64,000 bases of DNA from Streptomyces malachitofuscus (GTDB lineage: Bacteria; Actinomycetota; Actinomycetes; Streptomycetales; Streptomycetaceae): positions 186,001 through 250,000 of the forward strand of contig NZ_BMUF01000002.1 in the NCBI RefSeq assembly GCF_014650055.1. Direction: 5' to 3'. The notes beneath the pieces were generated by a model, which worked only from the letters and a program-made list of their open reading frames with translations, ran no database searches and had not been told where the DNA came from. Both the position numbers and the translations under genes were made by a program. This document shows positions 1 to 7,902 of this stretch, one piece after another; the first letter of the stretch is position 1; each line of letters opens with the position of its first letter.

Positions 1-72
1 AGCAGGGTGGTACGTCGTCGCATCATCATCGATGTCCCTTCGGGGGGTGCGGGAGTTGACCTGACGTGCTTC

Positions 73-1692
73 TCAGGAGCCGTCGATCCACCAGGCGGCG
101 GTGGAGCCGGGGAGCACTCCGGGCGGGCAGGGACCGCTGGCGAGCAGTGGGGTGCCGGCGACCGGAGCGGGTACGGGGGCGGTGCCGAAGTTGACGGCGC
201 AGACCAGGTCGTCGCCGCGGGTGAAGGCGAGGACTCCGGGCTGGGTGTCCAGCCAGCGCAGCGTGCCCTCGCCCAGCTGGTGCAGCGCGGCGCGCAGTTG
301 CAGACCGTCGCGGTACAGATGCCAGGAGGAGCGGGTGTCGGCGAGGGCGCGGTGGGTGGCGTACTCGGCGAAGTACTCGGGCTGCGGCAGCCACGGTTTG
401 GCGCTCTCGGCGCCGGAGGTGAAGCCGAACGGGGAGGCCTGTCCCGACCAGGGCAGCGGCACCCTGCAGCCGTCCCTGATGCGGGCACGGCTGCCGGTGC
501 GGCGGAATATCGGGTCGGTGAGCACGTCGTCCGGCAGGTCGACGACCTCGGGCAGCCCCAGCTCCTCGCCCTGGTAGATGTACGCGGCGCCGGGGAGGGC
601 GAGCATGAGCAGGGCGGCGGCGCGGGCGCGGGCGGCGCCGATGCCACTGCCGTCGGCGGGTTCGCCGTAGCGGGTGACGGTGCGGACCTGGTCGTGGTTG
701 TTGAGGACCCAGGTGACGGTCGAGCCGGTGCCGGCGATGTCCTCCATGGCCTCGGAGATGACCTTGCGGAAGGCGTCGGCGTCCCACTGGGCGCCGAGCA
801 GGTCGAAGAAGAAGGCCTGGTGGAGCTCGTCGGGGCGGACGTACCGGGCGTGCTCGCGGGCGGTGGGGACGGAGACCTCGCCGACCAGGAGGCGTTCGCG
901 GCCGTCGCGGGCGGTGTACTCCTCGCACACCGCGCGCCAGTGCCGCCACACGTCGTGGACCTCGGGCTGGTTCCAGGCGAGCGGGTTGACCGAGTCGCGG
1001 GTGCGGGCGTCGGCCTCCGGGTCCGGGGAGTCGGGCAGTTCGGGGTGCTTGAACAGGCCGGCCGCGACGTCGATGCGGAAGCCGTCGACCCCCCGGTCCA
1101 GCCAGAAGCGGAGGGTGCGCTCGAACTCGGCGGCGACCTCGGGGTCGCGCCAGTTCCAGTCCGGCTGCTCGGGCGTGAACATGTGCAGGTACCACTGGCC
1201 GGGGCGGCCGTCCGGCTCGGTGACGCGGGTCCAGGCGGGGCCCCCGAACATGGCGTGCCAGTTGTTGGGCGGCTCCGTGCCGTCCGGTCCGCGGCCGTCG
1301 GCGAAGTGGAAGCGGGCGCGTTCGGGGCTGCCGGGGGCGGCGGCGAGGGCCTCGCGGAACCACGGGTGCTCGTTGGAGCAGTGGTTCGGGACGATGTCCA
1401 GCAGGACCTTGATGCCGAGCCGGCGGGCGGCGGTCACCAGCAGGTCGAATTCCGCGAGGTCGCCGAAGACCGGGTCGACGTCGCGGTAGTCGGCCACGTC
1501 GTAGCCGTGGTCGTGCTGCGGCGAGGGGTAAAAGGGGCTCAGCCAGATCCCGTCCACGCCGAGCTTCTTCAGGTACGGCAGCCCCGCCCTGACCCCTGCG
1601 AGATCGCCGATGCCGTCGCCGGTGCTGTCCAGAAAGCTGCGGACGTACACCTGATAGATCACCGCGTCACGCCACCAGTGGTGCCTGTTCAC
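73..1692 (-). CDS. GH13 alpha-glucosidase (oligo-1,6-glucosidase / trehalose-synthase-like)
   Basis: The 539-residue product is a cytoplasmic family-13 glycoside hydrolase expected to release glucose from short alpha-glucans or related oligosaccharides. The TIM-barrel motifs are in order: DIVPNH (99-104), DGFRIDV with nucleophile D208, GEVS with acid/base E272, and NNHD (331-334). No signal peptide is visible. The GTG start at 1692 has only a weak upstream ribosome site, but translation from it gives the canonical N-terminus of the family (WWRDAVIYQVYVRSF). It lies 191 bp downstream of the sugar-binding protein on the same strand, which suggests uptake and hydrolysis of one oligosaccharide. 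The exact substrate (maltose, isomaltose, trehalose or sucrose isomers) cannot be read from sequence. Confidence 0.9.
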   Translation of the reverse strand: MNRHHWWRDAVIYQVYVRSFLDSTGDGIGDLAGVRAGLPYLKKLGVDGIWLSPFYPSPQHDHGYDVADYRDVDPVFGDLAEFDLLVTAARRLGIKVLLDIVPNHCSNEHPWFREALAAAPGSPERARFHFADGRGPDGTEPPNNWHAMFGGPAWTRVTEPDGRPGQWYLHMFTPEQPDWNWRDPEVAAEFERTLRFWLDRGVDGFRIDVAAGLFKHPELPDSPDPEADARTRDSVNPLAWNQPEVHDVWRHWRAVCEEYTARDGRERLLVGEVSVPTAREHARYVRPDELHQAFFFDLLGAQWDADAFRKVISEAMEDIAGTGSTVTWVLNNHDQVRTVTRYGEPADGSGIGAARARAAALLMLALPGAAYIYQGEELGLPEVVDLPDDVLTDPIFRRTGSRARIRDGCRVPLPWSGQASPFGFTSGAESAKPWLPQPEYFAEYATHRALADTRSSWHLYRDGLQLRAALHQLGEGTLRWLDTQPGVLAFTRGDDLVCAVNFGTAPVPAPVAGTPLLASGPCPPGVLPGSTAAWWIDGS

Positions 1693-1733
1693 CCCATTGA
1701 CCTGTCTGTGAGGAGCGCTGTTCGTTATGCATG

Positions 1734-1860
1734 CATGTTAGGTAGGGGTATCGAGAGGGTGTCAATGAACTTACGCAAGCTACCGCGCGGTTGGGGTGAT
1801 CAGACCAGGGCATATACACGCGTAACGGACACATTCGAGACGTCCGCGTTACCTAACATG
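1734..1860. promoter_or_regulatory. GH13 upstream region with 11-bp inverted pair and a CTTACGCAAG site
   Basis: CATGTTAGGTA at 1734-1744 is mirrored perfectly by TACCTAACATG at 1850-1860, 105 bp apart, in the gap between the sugar-binding protein gene and the GH13 gene. Between them CTTACGCAAG (1770-1779) resembles the imperfect palindromes bound by LacI-family sugar regulators. Operator function is inferred. Confidence 0.45.
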
Positions 1861-1883
1861 TAACTAGGAAGTCGGGAGAGCGG

Positions 1884-3155
1884 TCAGCGGGAGGAGACCG
1901 CGGCGAGCTCGCCCGCCAGCCGGCGCACCGCGGCCTCGGGCGTCTCCCGCCCGGTCATCGCGTCGTGCACCACCGCCTGCACCACCAGGCTCACCTGGTC
2001 GTAGTGCGGGCTCTTGGGGCGCGGAGCGGCGGCCCGCACACTCTCGCGCAGGGTCGGCAGATACGGGAACCGCCGGACCAGTTCCGGATCGTCGTACAGG
2101 TCCGCCCGTACGGGCGGCAGCGCGCCGCGCGTGAGCACCTGGCGCTGGACGCGCTCGCTGGTGAGGTACGCGATCAGTCGCGCGGCGGAGTCGGGGTGCC
2201 GGGCGTGACTGCTGACGGCCAGATTGGAGCCGCCGAGGACGCTGGTGCCCGGGCCGTCCGGCCCCGGCAGCGGTACGGCGCCGACCTTGCCGGCGACCTC
2301 GGAGCCCGGGGCGGAGGCGGCGACGTAGGCGTAGGGCCAGTTCCGCAGGAAGAGCAGCCGGCCGTCCTGGAAGGCCCGCTTGGACTCCTCCTCCTTGTAC
2401 GCCAGCGCCTCCTCCGGGATCCAGCCCTCGCGGACCCCGCGGGCGAGGAAGCCGATCCCCTCCCGGGCCGCCCGGGAGTTCACGGTGACGCGCTGGCCCT
2501 CGTCGCCGAGGATGGTGCCGCCCGCCGAGTAGACGGCCTCAGCCGCGTTCACGGTCAGCCCCTCGTAGGGCAGGAACTGGCCCGCATAGCCGTCCAGACC
2601 GTGCTCGGGGGCCAGGGTCTTCGCGGCCCGTTCCAGGTCGGCCCAGGTGCGCGGCGGCGGGACGCCCGCTTCGGCGAGGACGTCCTTGCGGTACAGCAGC
2701 AGCCCGGCGTTGGTGACGTACGGCACGGCGAAGAGCCGGTCGTCGTAGGTCGCCGTGTGCACGACCGGCGGGAGGAAGGTGTCGAGCGGGAAGCGGTCGC
2801 GGGGCAGTGGACGGATCCAGCCCGCGGCGGCGAACTCCGAGGTCCAGCTGACGTCGATGTTGAGCACGTCGAACCGGCCGCGGTCGCCGCCGCGCAGATC
2901 GGTGATCATCTGCGCGCGCGTCTCGTCGGCCGAGTCCGGCAGCTCGACGAGACTGGCCTCCTCGCCGGGATGGGTGCGGTTCCAGCCGTCCAGCACGGAA
3001 CCGAGGTAGCCGGTGAGGTCACCGGCGGTGGCCAGGGTCAGGGGGCCGCGACCGTCCGCGTCGGCCTGGTCGGCCCGCGCTCCGGAGGCGACATGACCGG
3101 TCAGGACGACGATCAGGACGAGAAGGGCCCTACCCGCGGCATGCATCCACCGCAT
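1884..3155 (-). CDS. Secreted ABC-type sugar-binding protein
   Basis: This is an extracellular solute-binding protein of the sugar class (SBP family 1), 423 residues from the chosen start. The N-terminus (MRWMHAAGRALLVLIVVLTG, then ASGARA) is a Sec-type signal peptide. The body carries TLATAGDLTGY, a LVELPDSADETRAQM section and VVTWADLE-like helices seen in maltose and trehalose binders. The start at 3155 is preferred over an in-frame ATG at 3209 because GGGAGG lies just upstream of it and the signal peptide then begins at residue 1. There is no lipobox cysteine, which is odd for a Gram-positive ABC receptor. No permease genes adjoin it here; they may lie beyond the window edge or elsewhere. 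Confidence 0.88.
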   Translation of the reverse strand: MRWMHAAGRALLVLIVVLTGHVASGARADQADADGRGPLTLATAGDLTGYLGSVLDGWNRTHPGEEASLVELPDSADETRAQMITDLRGGDRGRFDVLNIDVSWTSEFAAAGWIRPLPRDRFPLDTFLPPVVHTATYDDRLFAVPYVTNAGLLLYRKDVLAEAGVPPPRTWADLERAAKTLAPEHGLDGYAGQFLPYEGLTVNAAEAVYSAGGTILGDEGQRVTVNSRAAREGIGFLARGVREGWIPEEALAYKEEESKRAFQDGRLLFLRNWPYAYVAASAPGSEVAGKVGAVPLPGPDGPGTSVLGGSNLAVSSHARHPDSAARLIAYLTSERVQRQVLTRGALPPVRADLYDDPELVRRFPYLPTLRESVRAAAPRPKSPHYDQVSLVVQAVVHDAMTGRETPEAAVRRLAGELAAVSSR

Positions 3156-3211
3156 AGGTTCCTCCCTGTACACCGGCACCCGGGCACCCTTGCCGGGGTC
3201 AGAGGCCATGT

Positions 3212-3226
3212 ATACCCGTTAGGTAT
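3212..3226. promoter_or_regulatory. Candidate PadR operator (ATACC-CGTTA-GGTAT)
   Basis: This perfect 5-bp inverted repeat lies in the divergent gap between the sugar-binding protein and padR genes. It sits just upstream of a -10-like GATACT (3231-3236) that faces padR. The CGTTAGGTA core resembles the two GTTAGGTA sites upstream of the GH13 gene. Autoregulation is usual for PadR proteins; binding here is inferred. Confidence 0.5.
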
Positions 3227-3282
3227 GGGCGATACTAGGTCCTGCGGCACATTACCCAGGATGCGCGAGGAGGAGAGCTCGA

Positions 3283-3798
3283 GTGCGGCTGCCCCTCCTG
3301 GCCCTGCTCGCCCGCGGCCCTGCCCACGGCTATGAGCTCAAGCAGGACCTTGAGCAACTGCTGGGCTCCGCGTACCCTCAGCCGAACGTCGGCCAGATCT
3401 ACGTCACCCTCGGCCGCCTCGAGAAGACCGGACTGATCGAGGGCGAGGACGTCGAGCAGTCGAGCCGGCCCAACAAGAAGGTCTACCACCTCACCGACGC
3501 CGGGCGGGAGGCGCTGCGCGCCTGGTACGAGGAGACGGCGGACGAGCCGCGGGTGCGGGACGAGTTCTTCATGAAACTGGCCCTGGCCCCGCAGACCGGT
3601 CTCGCCGACCAGATCGCCCTGATCAACAGACAGCGGCGCCAGTACCTGAACACCATGCGGCAGCTGTCGAAGCTGGCCGCCGCCGAGGACCGGGACAACC
3701 GCATCTCCCAACTGCTGATCGAGGGCGCGATGCTGCATCTGCAGGCCGACCTCGACTGGCTGGAGCGGTGCCAGGAAGAGCTGGAGGAGCTGGAGTGA
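3283..3798 (+). CDS. PadR-family transcriptional regulator
   Basis: The 171-residue product has the PadR winged-helix domain at its N-terminus (LALLARGPAHGYELKQDL, then GQIYVTLGRLEKTGLI and VYHLTDAGREAL) and an acidic helical C-terminal dimerisation region ending in EELEELE. PadR proteins usually repress a neighbouring efflux or stress operon and release DNA when a ligand binds. The GTG start at 3283 follows an AGGAGGAG ribosome site. The stop codon overlaps the GTG of the ABC ATPase gene by four bases, so regulator, ATPase and permease form one translationally coupled operon. The palindrome at 3212-3226 is the likely operator. Confidence 0.93.
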   Translation: MRLPLLALLARGPAHGYELKQDLEQLLGSAYPQPNVGQIYVTLGRLEKTGLIEGEDVEQSSRPNKKVYHLTDAGREALRAWYEETADEPRVRDEFFMKLALAPQTGLADQIALINRQRRQYLNTMRQLSKLAAAEDRDNRISQLLIEGAMLHLQADLDWLERCQEELEELE

Positions 3799-4547
3799 GT
3801 GAGAGCACCGCTCCCGTGCTGCGCGCCGAAGGCCTGGTCAAGACGCACCACGGCGAGGGCGCCCCGGCGCATGCCGTGCGCGGCGTCGACCTGAGGGTGA
3901 CGGCGGGCGAGTTCGTGGCGATCACCGGTCCGTCCGGTGCGGGGAAGTCGACCCTGCTGCATCTGCTCGGCGGGCTCCAGCGGCCCGACGCGGGCAGCAT
4001 CTGGCTGGACGGCGAGTGCACCGACGGCTACAGCGAGGCCCGCTGGGCGGTCGAGCGCCGCAAGCGCATCGGCATCGTCTTCCAGTTCTTCAACCTGGTC
4101 TCCGATCTGTCGGTCGCCGACAACGTGGAGCTGCCCGCGCTGCTCGCCGGAGTGCCGCCGAAGAAGGCCCGCGCCGGGCGGGAGGAGCTCCTGGCCGAGC
4201 TGGGTCTCGAGGGCAAGGAGCGCAGCATGCCGGGCGAGCTGTCCGGCGGTGAGCAGCAGCGGGTCGCCCTGGCCCGGGCGTTGGTCAACCATCCCCCGCT
4301 GCTGCTGGCCGACGAGCCCGCTGGCAGCCTGGACAGCAAGGGCACCCGCGAGGTGATGCGGCTGCTGTCCCGCTTCCACCGGCGGGGGCAGACCATCCTG
4401 CTGGTCACGCACGACGCACGGCTGGCGAGCGCCGCGGACCGGGTGATCAGCTTCTTCGACGGCCGGATCGCCGACGACGCCGAACTCGACGGCGGCACGC
4501 CGCCGCGCCGGACCGGCATATCGGGCGTGCTGGAGCTCAAGGACTGA
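3795..4547 (+). CDS. ABC transporter ATP-binding protein (MacB/LolD type)
   Basis: The 250-residue ATPase has Walker A GPSGAGKST (45-53), a Q-loop in FQFFNL, signature LSGGEQQR, Walker B LLLADEP and an H-loop in VTHD. This motif set is typical of the MacB/LolD group that drives FtsX-type permeases in lipid, peptide or drug export. The GTG at 3795 overlaps the padR stop and has GGAGG seven bases upstream; an earlier in-frame ATG at 3768 lies inside padR and is unlikely. The substrate is unknown, but control by PadR points to export of a toxic or cell-envelope-active compound. Confidence 0.94.
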   Translation: MSESTAPVLRAEGLVKTHHGEGAPAHAVRGVDLRVTAGEFVAITGPSGAGKSTLLHLLGGLQRPDAGSIWLDGECTDGYSEARWAVERRKRIGIVFQFFNLVSDLSVADNVELPALLAGVPPKKARAGREELLAELGLEGKERSMPGELSGGEQQRVALARALVNHPPLLLADEPAGSLDSKGTREVMRLLSRFHRRGQTILLVTHDARLASAADRVISFFDGRIADDAELDGGTPPRRTGISGVLELKD

Positions 4548-4586
4548 CATGCGCCTCCACGACCGACCCGCGAGGGGCTGAGGCCC

Positions 4587-6869
4587 GTGCGAGCGACCCT
4601 GCGCTGGGCGCACTCCGACCTGCGGACGCACCGCGGCGAGGCACTGTTCCTGGTCCTCGCCACCGCGGGCATCGTCGCGTCCCTGCTGCTGGCCACGGCC
4701 CTGTTCGGGTACGCCACCAACCCCTGGCAGCGCGTGTTCACCCAGGCCCGCGGCGCGCACGTCACGCTGCACACCACCGCCGCCGCCGACGCCGGCAGGC
4801 TGGCCGGCCTGGACGGCGTGGACTCCGTGGCCGGCCCCTACCCCACGGCCTCGGTCACCGTCGCCTCGCAGGGCGGCCGTGCCTCGGTGGAGCTGCGCGG
4901 CACTTCCGGGCGGCCCGACGTGGGCCGCCCGTTGATCACGTCCGGGCACTGGCTGGACCCGGCCACCCCCGACGGGGTGGTCCTGGAGAGCCGCCTCGCG
5001 CGGGCGCTGCTCACGGCCCCCGGCGACACGCTCACCGTGCCCGGCACGGCGCGGGAGCTGACCGTGGTGGGCATCGCCGACAGCGCCGAGCCGCGCTACC
5101 GGCCGGGTGAGCGGGCGGGCCTGGTGTGGGCGCTGCCCTCGGCCGTGACGGACCCGGGCGGCCAGGTGGTGGGGCTGCGGCTGACCGACCCGGGCGACAC
5201 CGGGTACGCCGTGCAGCGGGCGGTGACCGAGCTGGGCGCCGGGGCGATCGGCGAGGTCGCCACCTGGCAGCAGGCGCGGGCCGAGGCGCAGGGCGACAAC
5301 AGGCTGCTCGGCCAGGTGCTGGGCCTGTTCGGACTGGGCGCGCTGGTCGCCGCCGGTCTCGCCGTGCACGGGGCGATCGCCACCCGGATCCGGGGACATC
5401 TGCGGGACATCTCCGTCCTCAAGGCGATCGGCTTCACACCCGGCCAGGTCGTCCGTGTCTTCCTGATCCAGCACCTGGTCTACGCCCTGCTCGGCGCCGT
5501 GGCCGCCGCCGCGCTCACCGAGGCACTGGGCAGCGCCGTGCCGGGGCGGCTCGGGGACGCGGTCGGCGTGTGGCAGGGGCTGCCCGGGCACACCGTGGCG
5601 CTGTTCGTGGTGCCGGTGGGGGCGGTGCTGTTCATCGGCGCCACCACCGGGCTGGCCGCCTGGCGGGCGGGGCGGATCCCACCGGTGCCGGTGCCCCGCT
5701 CCGTGGCGCCCCCGGCCGGACGGCTGACCGGCGTGGCCCGGCGGGCGCTGGGCGCACGGGTGCCCCCGGCGCTCGTCCTGGGCTGGCACAAGGCGTTCAC
5801 GCGCCGACCGCGTTCGCTGGGCGCGGTGGGCAGGCTGGCGCTGCCGCTGCTGCTGATCGTGGTGGCGCTGAGCGCGTGGACCACCATCGACCGCTTCCAG
5901 AGCAGCCCCGAGCGGATGGGCATGCCCACGGCGCTCGGGGTGCGTGCCGACGCCTCGCTGGGCGACCGGGAGACCCGCGCCCTGCTGGAGGGCGATCCGC
6001 AGGTCGCCGCCGCCTACCCGGGTGTCGAGGTGGCCGCCCTGGTCCCGGGCCAGACCGCCACCATCGCCCTGCGGGGGCTCGGCACCGCCCGGGAGCCGTA
6101 CCCGTTCACGCTGGCCGAGGGGCGCGCCGCGCGCGGGCCGGACGAGGCGGTGGCCGGGCAGGGGCTGCTCGACCTGCTGCACGTCCGGGTCGGCGACTGG
6201 GTGCGGATGACGGTCGGCGACCAGCCGCAGATCCTGCACATCGTGGGCCGCAGCATCGAACCGGAGAACGCCGGCCGGGTCATCTCCACCTCGCTCGACA
6301 CCCTCCGCGCCAACGACCCGGACCTGCGGCCGAGTGTCTACCAGCTCCGGCTGGACCCCGGTGCCGACCCGGACGCGGTCGCCGCCCGGCTGGACGCGGC
6401 GGGCCGCGGCCACCTGGACGTGCACACCGTGGCCAACCCGGCCGACGGGCTGTCCCCGCTGCGCGCGGTCGTCCTCGGCCTGATCGCGGTCCTCGCGCTG
6501 ATCGGACTGATCGAACTACTGACGGCGATCGGCGGCACGGTGCGCGAGGGCGAGCGCGATCTGCTGGCGCTCAAGGCCGTCGGCCTCTCTCCCCGGCAGA
6601 TCACCGCGGTGACGGTCACGGCGACCGCCGGTACCGCCTTCGCGGCGGTGCTCCTCGCCACGGCGCTCGGACTGCCGCTGGCGCACTGGCTGATCGACGC
6701 CCAGGGACGGTCGAGCGGCATCGGGGCCGGGATCGCCCAGGCGCCCTCCCCCGTCCTCCTGCTGCTGCTCGGCACGGCCGCGGTGCTGGGCGCCGCCGCC
6801 CTCGCCGCCCTCCCGGCCGCACGAGCGGCCCGCCGCCGTCTCGCGGACACCCTGAGCGCGGTGGCCTGA
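4587..6869 (+). CDS. FtsX-like ABC transporter permease
   Basis: The 760-residue membrane protein is the partner of the preceding ATPase. One N-terminal membrane helix is followed by an extracytoplasmic region, then three helices (about residues 240-370) with the FtsX signature around IRGHLRDISVLKAIGFT. A second soluble domain and second helix bundle follow with VREGERDLLALKAVGLS. The duplicated FtsX layout is typical of actinobacterial permeases that work without a separate membrane-fusion protein. The GTG start at 4587 is 39 bp after the ATPase stop. A hairpin-rich element follows the stop. Confidence 0.92.
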   Translation: MRATLRWAHSDLRTHRGEALFLVLATAGIVASLLLATALFGYATNPWQRVFTQARGAHVTLHTTAAADAGRLAGLDGVDSVAGPYPTASVTVASQGGRASVELRGTSGRPDVGRPLITSGHWLDPATPDGVVLESRLARALLTAPGDTLTVPGTARELTVVGIADSAEPRYRPGERAGLVWALPSAVTDPGGQVVGLRLTDPGDTGYAVQRAVTELGAGAIGEVATWQQARAEAQGDNRLLGQVLGLFGLGALVAAGLAVHGAIATRIRGHLRDISVLKAIGFTPGQVVRVFLIQHLVYALLGAVAAAALTEALGSAVPGRLGDAVGVWQGLPGHTVALFVVPVGAVLFIGATTGLAAWRAGRIPPVPVPRSVAPPAGRLTGVARRALGARVPPALVLGWHKAFTRRPRSLGAVGRLALPLLLIVVALSAWTTIDRFQSSPERMGMPTALGVRADASLGDRETRALLEGDPQVAAAYPGVEVAALVPGQTATIALRGLGTAREPYPFTLAEGRAARGPDEAVAGQGLLDLLHVRVGDWVRMTVGDQPQILHIVGRSIEPENAGRVISTSLDTLRANDPDLRPSVYQLRLDPGADPDAVAARLDAAGRGHLDVHTVANPADGLSPLRAVVLGLIAVLALIGLIELLTAIGGTVREGERDLLALKAVGLSPRQITAVTVTATAGTAFAAVLLATALGLPLAHWLIDAQGRSSGIGAGIAQAPSPVLLLLLGTAAVLGAAALAALPAARAARRRLADTLSAVA

Positions 6870-6891
6870 CTTTTTTCACCCCCGCCGATGT

Positions 6892-6939
6892 CAGCCCCTC
6901 CGGCGTTTGAGGAGCGGGGGTCCGGGGGCAGCGCCCCCG
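6892..6939. terminator. Bidirectional hairpin element of a dispersed Streptomyces type
   Basis: Two adjacent stem-loops lie between convergent genes. One is an imperfect CCCCTCC/GGAGCGGGG stem (about 6895-6920). The other is CGGGGGC/GCCCCCG (6923-6929 with 6933-6939, three-base loop). I recognise the run from 6892 to 6940 as one that recurs between genes in Streptomyces genomes. It probably terminates transcription from both sides. Confidence 0.6.
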
Positions 6940-6984
6940 AGGGACGGGAACGGGAAGGGGCGGCGGGGGCGAACAGCTCCGGCG

Positions 6985-7812
6985 TCAGCCGCCCCAGCCG
7001 CGGACGTAGGGGTTCCCCTGGGGCGGTACGTGGGGCAGCACCGTCGGCGGCACGGGCGGCGGCATCGGCGGCAGGCTCGCCGGATGCGTGCCCAGCCGGA
7101 TGCCGTAGCGCCGCTTCAGCCGTCCCGTCTCCAGCAGGGCGATCGCCGTCACGGTGACGGGTGCGCCCAGGATGAAGACGATGCCCATGGTGAAGCTGAG
7201 CCCGTGCAGATCGCCGGTGACGAGGTCGGGGATCGCCATGAGCCAGCTGGTCACCGTGGCGAGCAGCGCCGGCAGACAGCGGTGCACGGCCGCCGTGCCG
7301 AAGAAGTTGCCGGAGACCCGTACGGCCCCGTGGGCGACGAAGACGAGCATCCACATCATCGTGAAGCCGATGCCGATGATCACCAGCGGGTTGCCGGAGG
7401 CGTTCGTCGTCTGCACCAGCAGCACCAGCGCGACCACGCAGCCTATGAACAGCAGCAGCAGTTTCAGGGAGTTGAGGAGCGACACGCGCAGCTGGCGCAC
7501 GGTGCCGGTGCGTCGCCAGACGAAGAGCATCACGCCGACGGTCATCGGGGTGAGGAACAGCAGCACCGCGGAGGCCGTCAGCGCGTTCTCCAGCAGCTCC
7601 GTGATGTCGAAGCCGCCCTCCAGGACGGTGTAGACGCCGATGGACGCGACCGCCCCGGCGATGACCCGGATCCGCTTGAGACGCTCGACGGTCGGGTCGA
7701 GCGACGGCGGGATCCACGCGGGGTGGAACACCGCCTTCGCCACGTGATGGGGCTTCAGGAAGGACCGGACCGTGAGTGTGCCGCCGGTCCAACTGCCGGG
7801 CGTACGTGCCAC
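6985..7812 (-). CDS. Hypothetical multi-pass membrane protein
   Basis: The 275-residue protein of unknown function has about six hydrophobic segments (roughly residues 50-65, 77-95, 112-135, 143-165, 176-200 and 215-235). A basic N-terminal section precedes them and a proline-rich C-terminal tail (PPMPPPVPPTVLPHVPP) follows. No catalytic motif is seen. It stands between the ABC exporter operon, which it faces convergently, and pgi, which is transcribed the same way. Codon bias is strong and supports a real gene. I do not recognise the family. Confidence 0.75.
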   Translation of the reverse strand: MARTPGSWTGGTLTVRSFLKPHHVAKAVFHPAWIPPSLDPTVERLKRIRVIAGAVASIGVYTVLEGGFDITELLENALTASAVLLFLTPMTVGVMLFVWRRTGTVRQLRVSLLNSLKLLLLFIGCVVALVLLVQTTNASGNPLVIIGIGFTMMWMLVFVAHGAVRVSGNFFGTAAVHRCLPALLATVTSWLMAIPDLVTGDLHGLSFTMGIVFILGAPVTVTAIALLETGRLKRRYGIRLGTHPASLPPMPPPVPPTVLPHVPPQGNPYVRGWGG

Positions 7813-7859
7813 CTTGTGCTCCCCCGAGCGCTCGCCGTGATGATCGCCGGGGAGTCTAC

Positions 7860-7892
7860 GACAAGCGGACGGCGCCCCGCCGCCCGCTTGTC
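7860..7892 (-). terminator. Hairpin downstream of pgi
   Basis: GACAAGCGG (7860-7868) pairs with CCGCTTGTC (7884-7892) starting 11 bases beyond the pgi stop. No U-run follows, as is common in this genus. Confidence 0.5.
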
Positions 7893-7902
7893 CGCATCGT
7901 GA

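Noticed and set aside
3156..3209. Upstream ATG (3209) for the sugar-binding protein
   Set aside because: It would bury the signal peptide 18 residues inside and lies beside the probable padR operator; ATG 3155 has a good ribosome site.
3483..6425. Long minus-strand open frame (about 980 codons) opposite padR and the ABC exporter genes
   Set aside because: It is antisense to three well-supported genes; the product is low-complexity glycine, arginine and glutamine and arises from high G+C.
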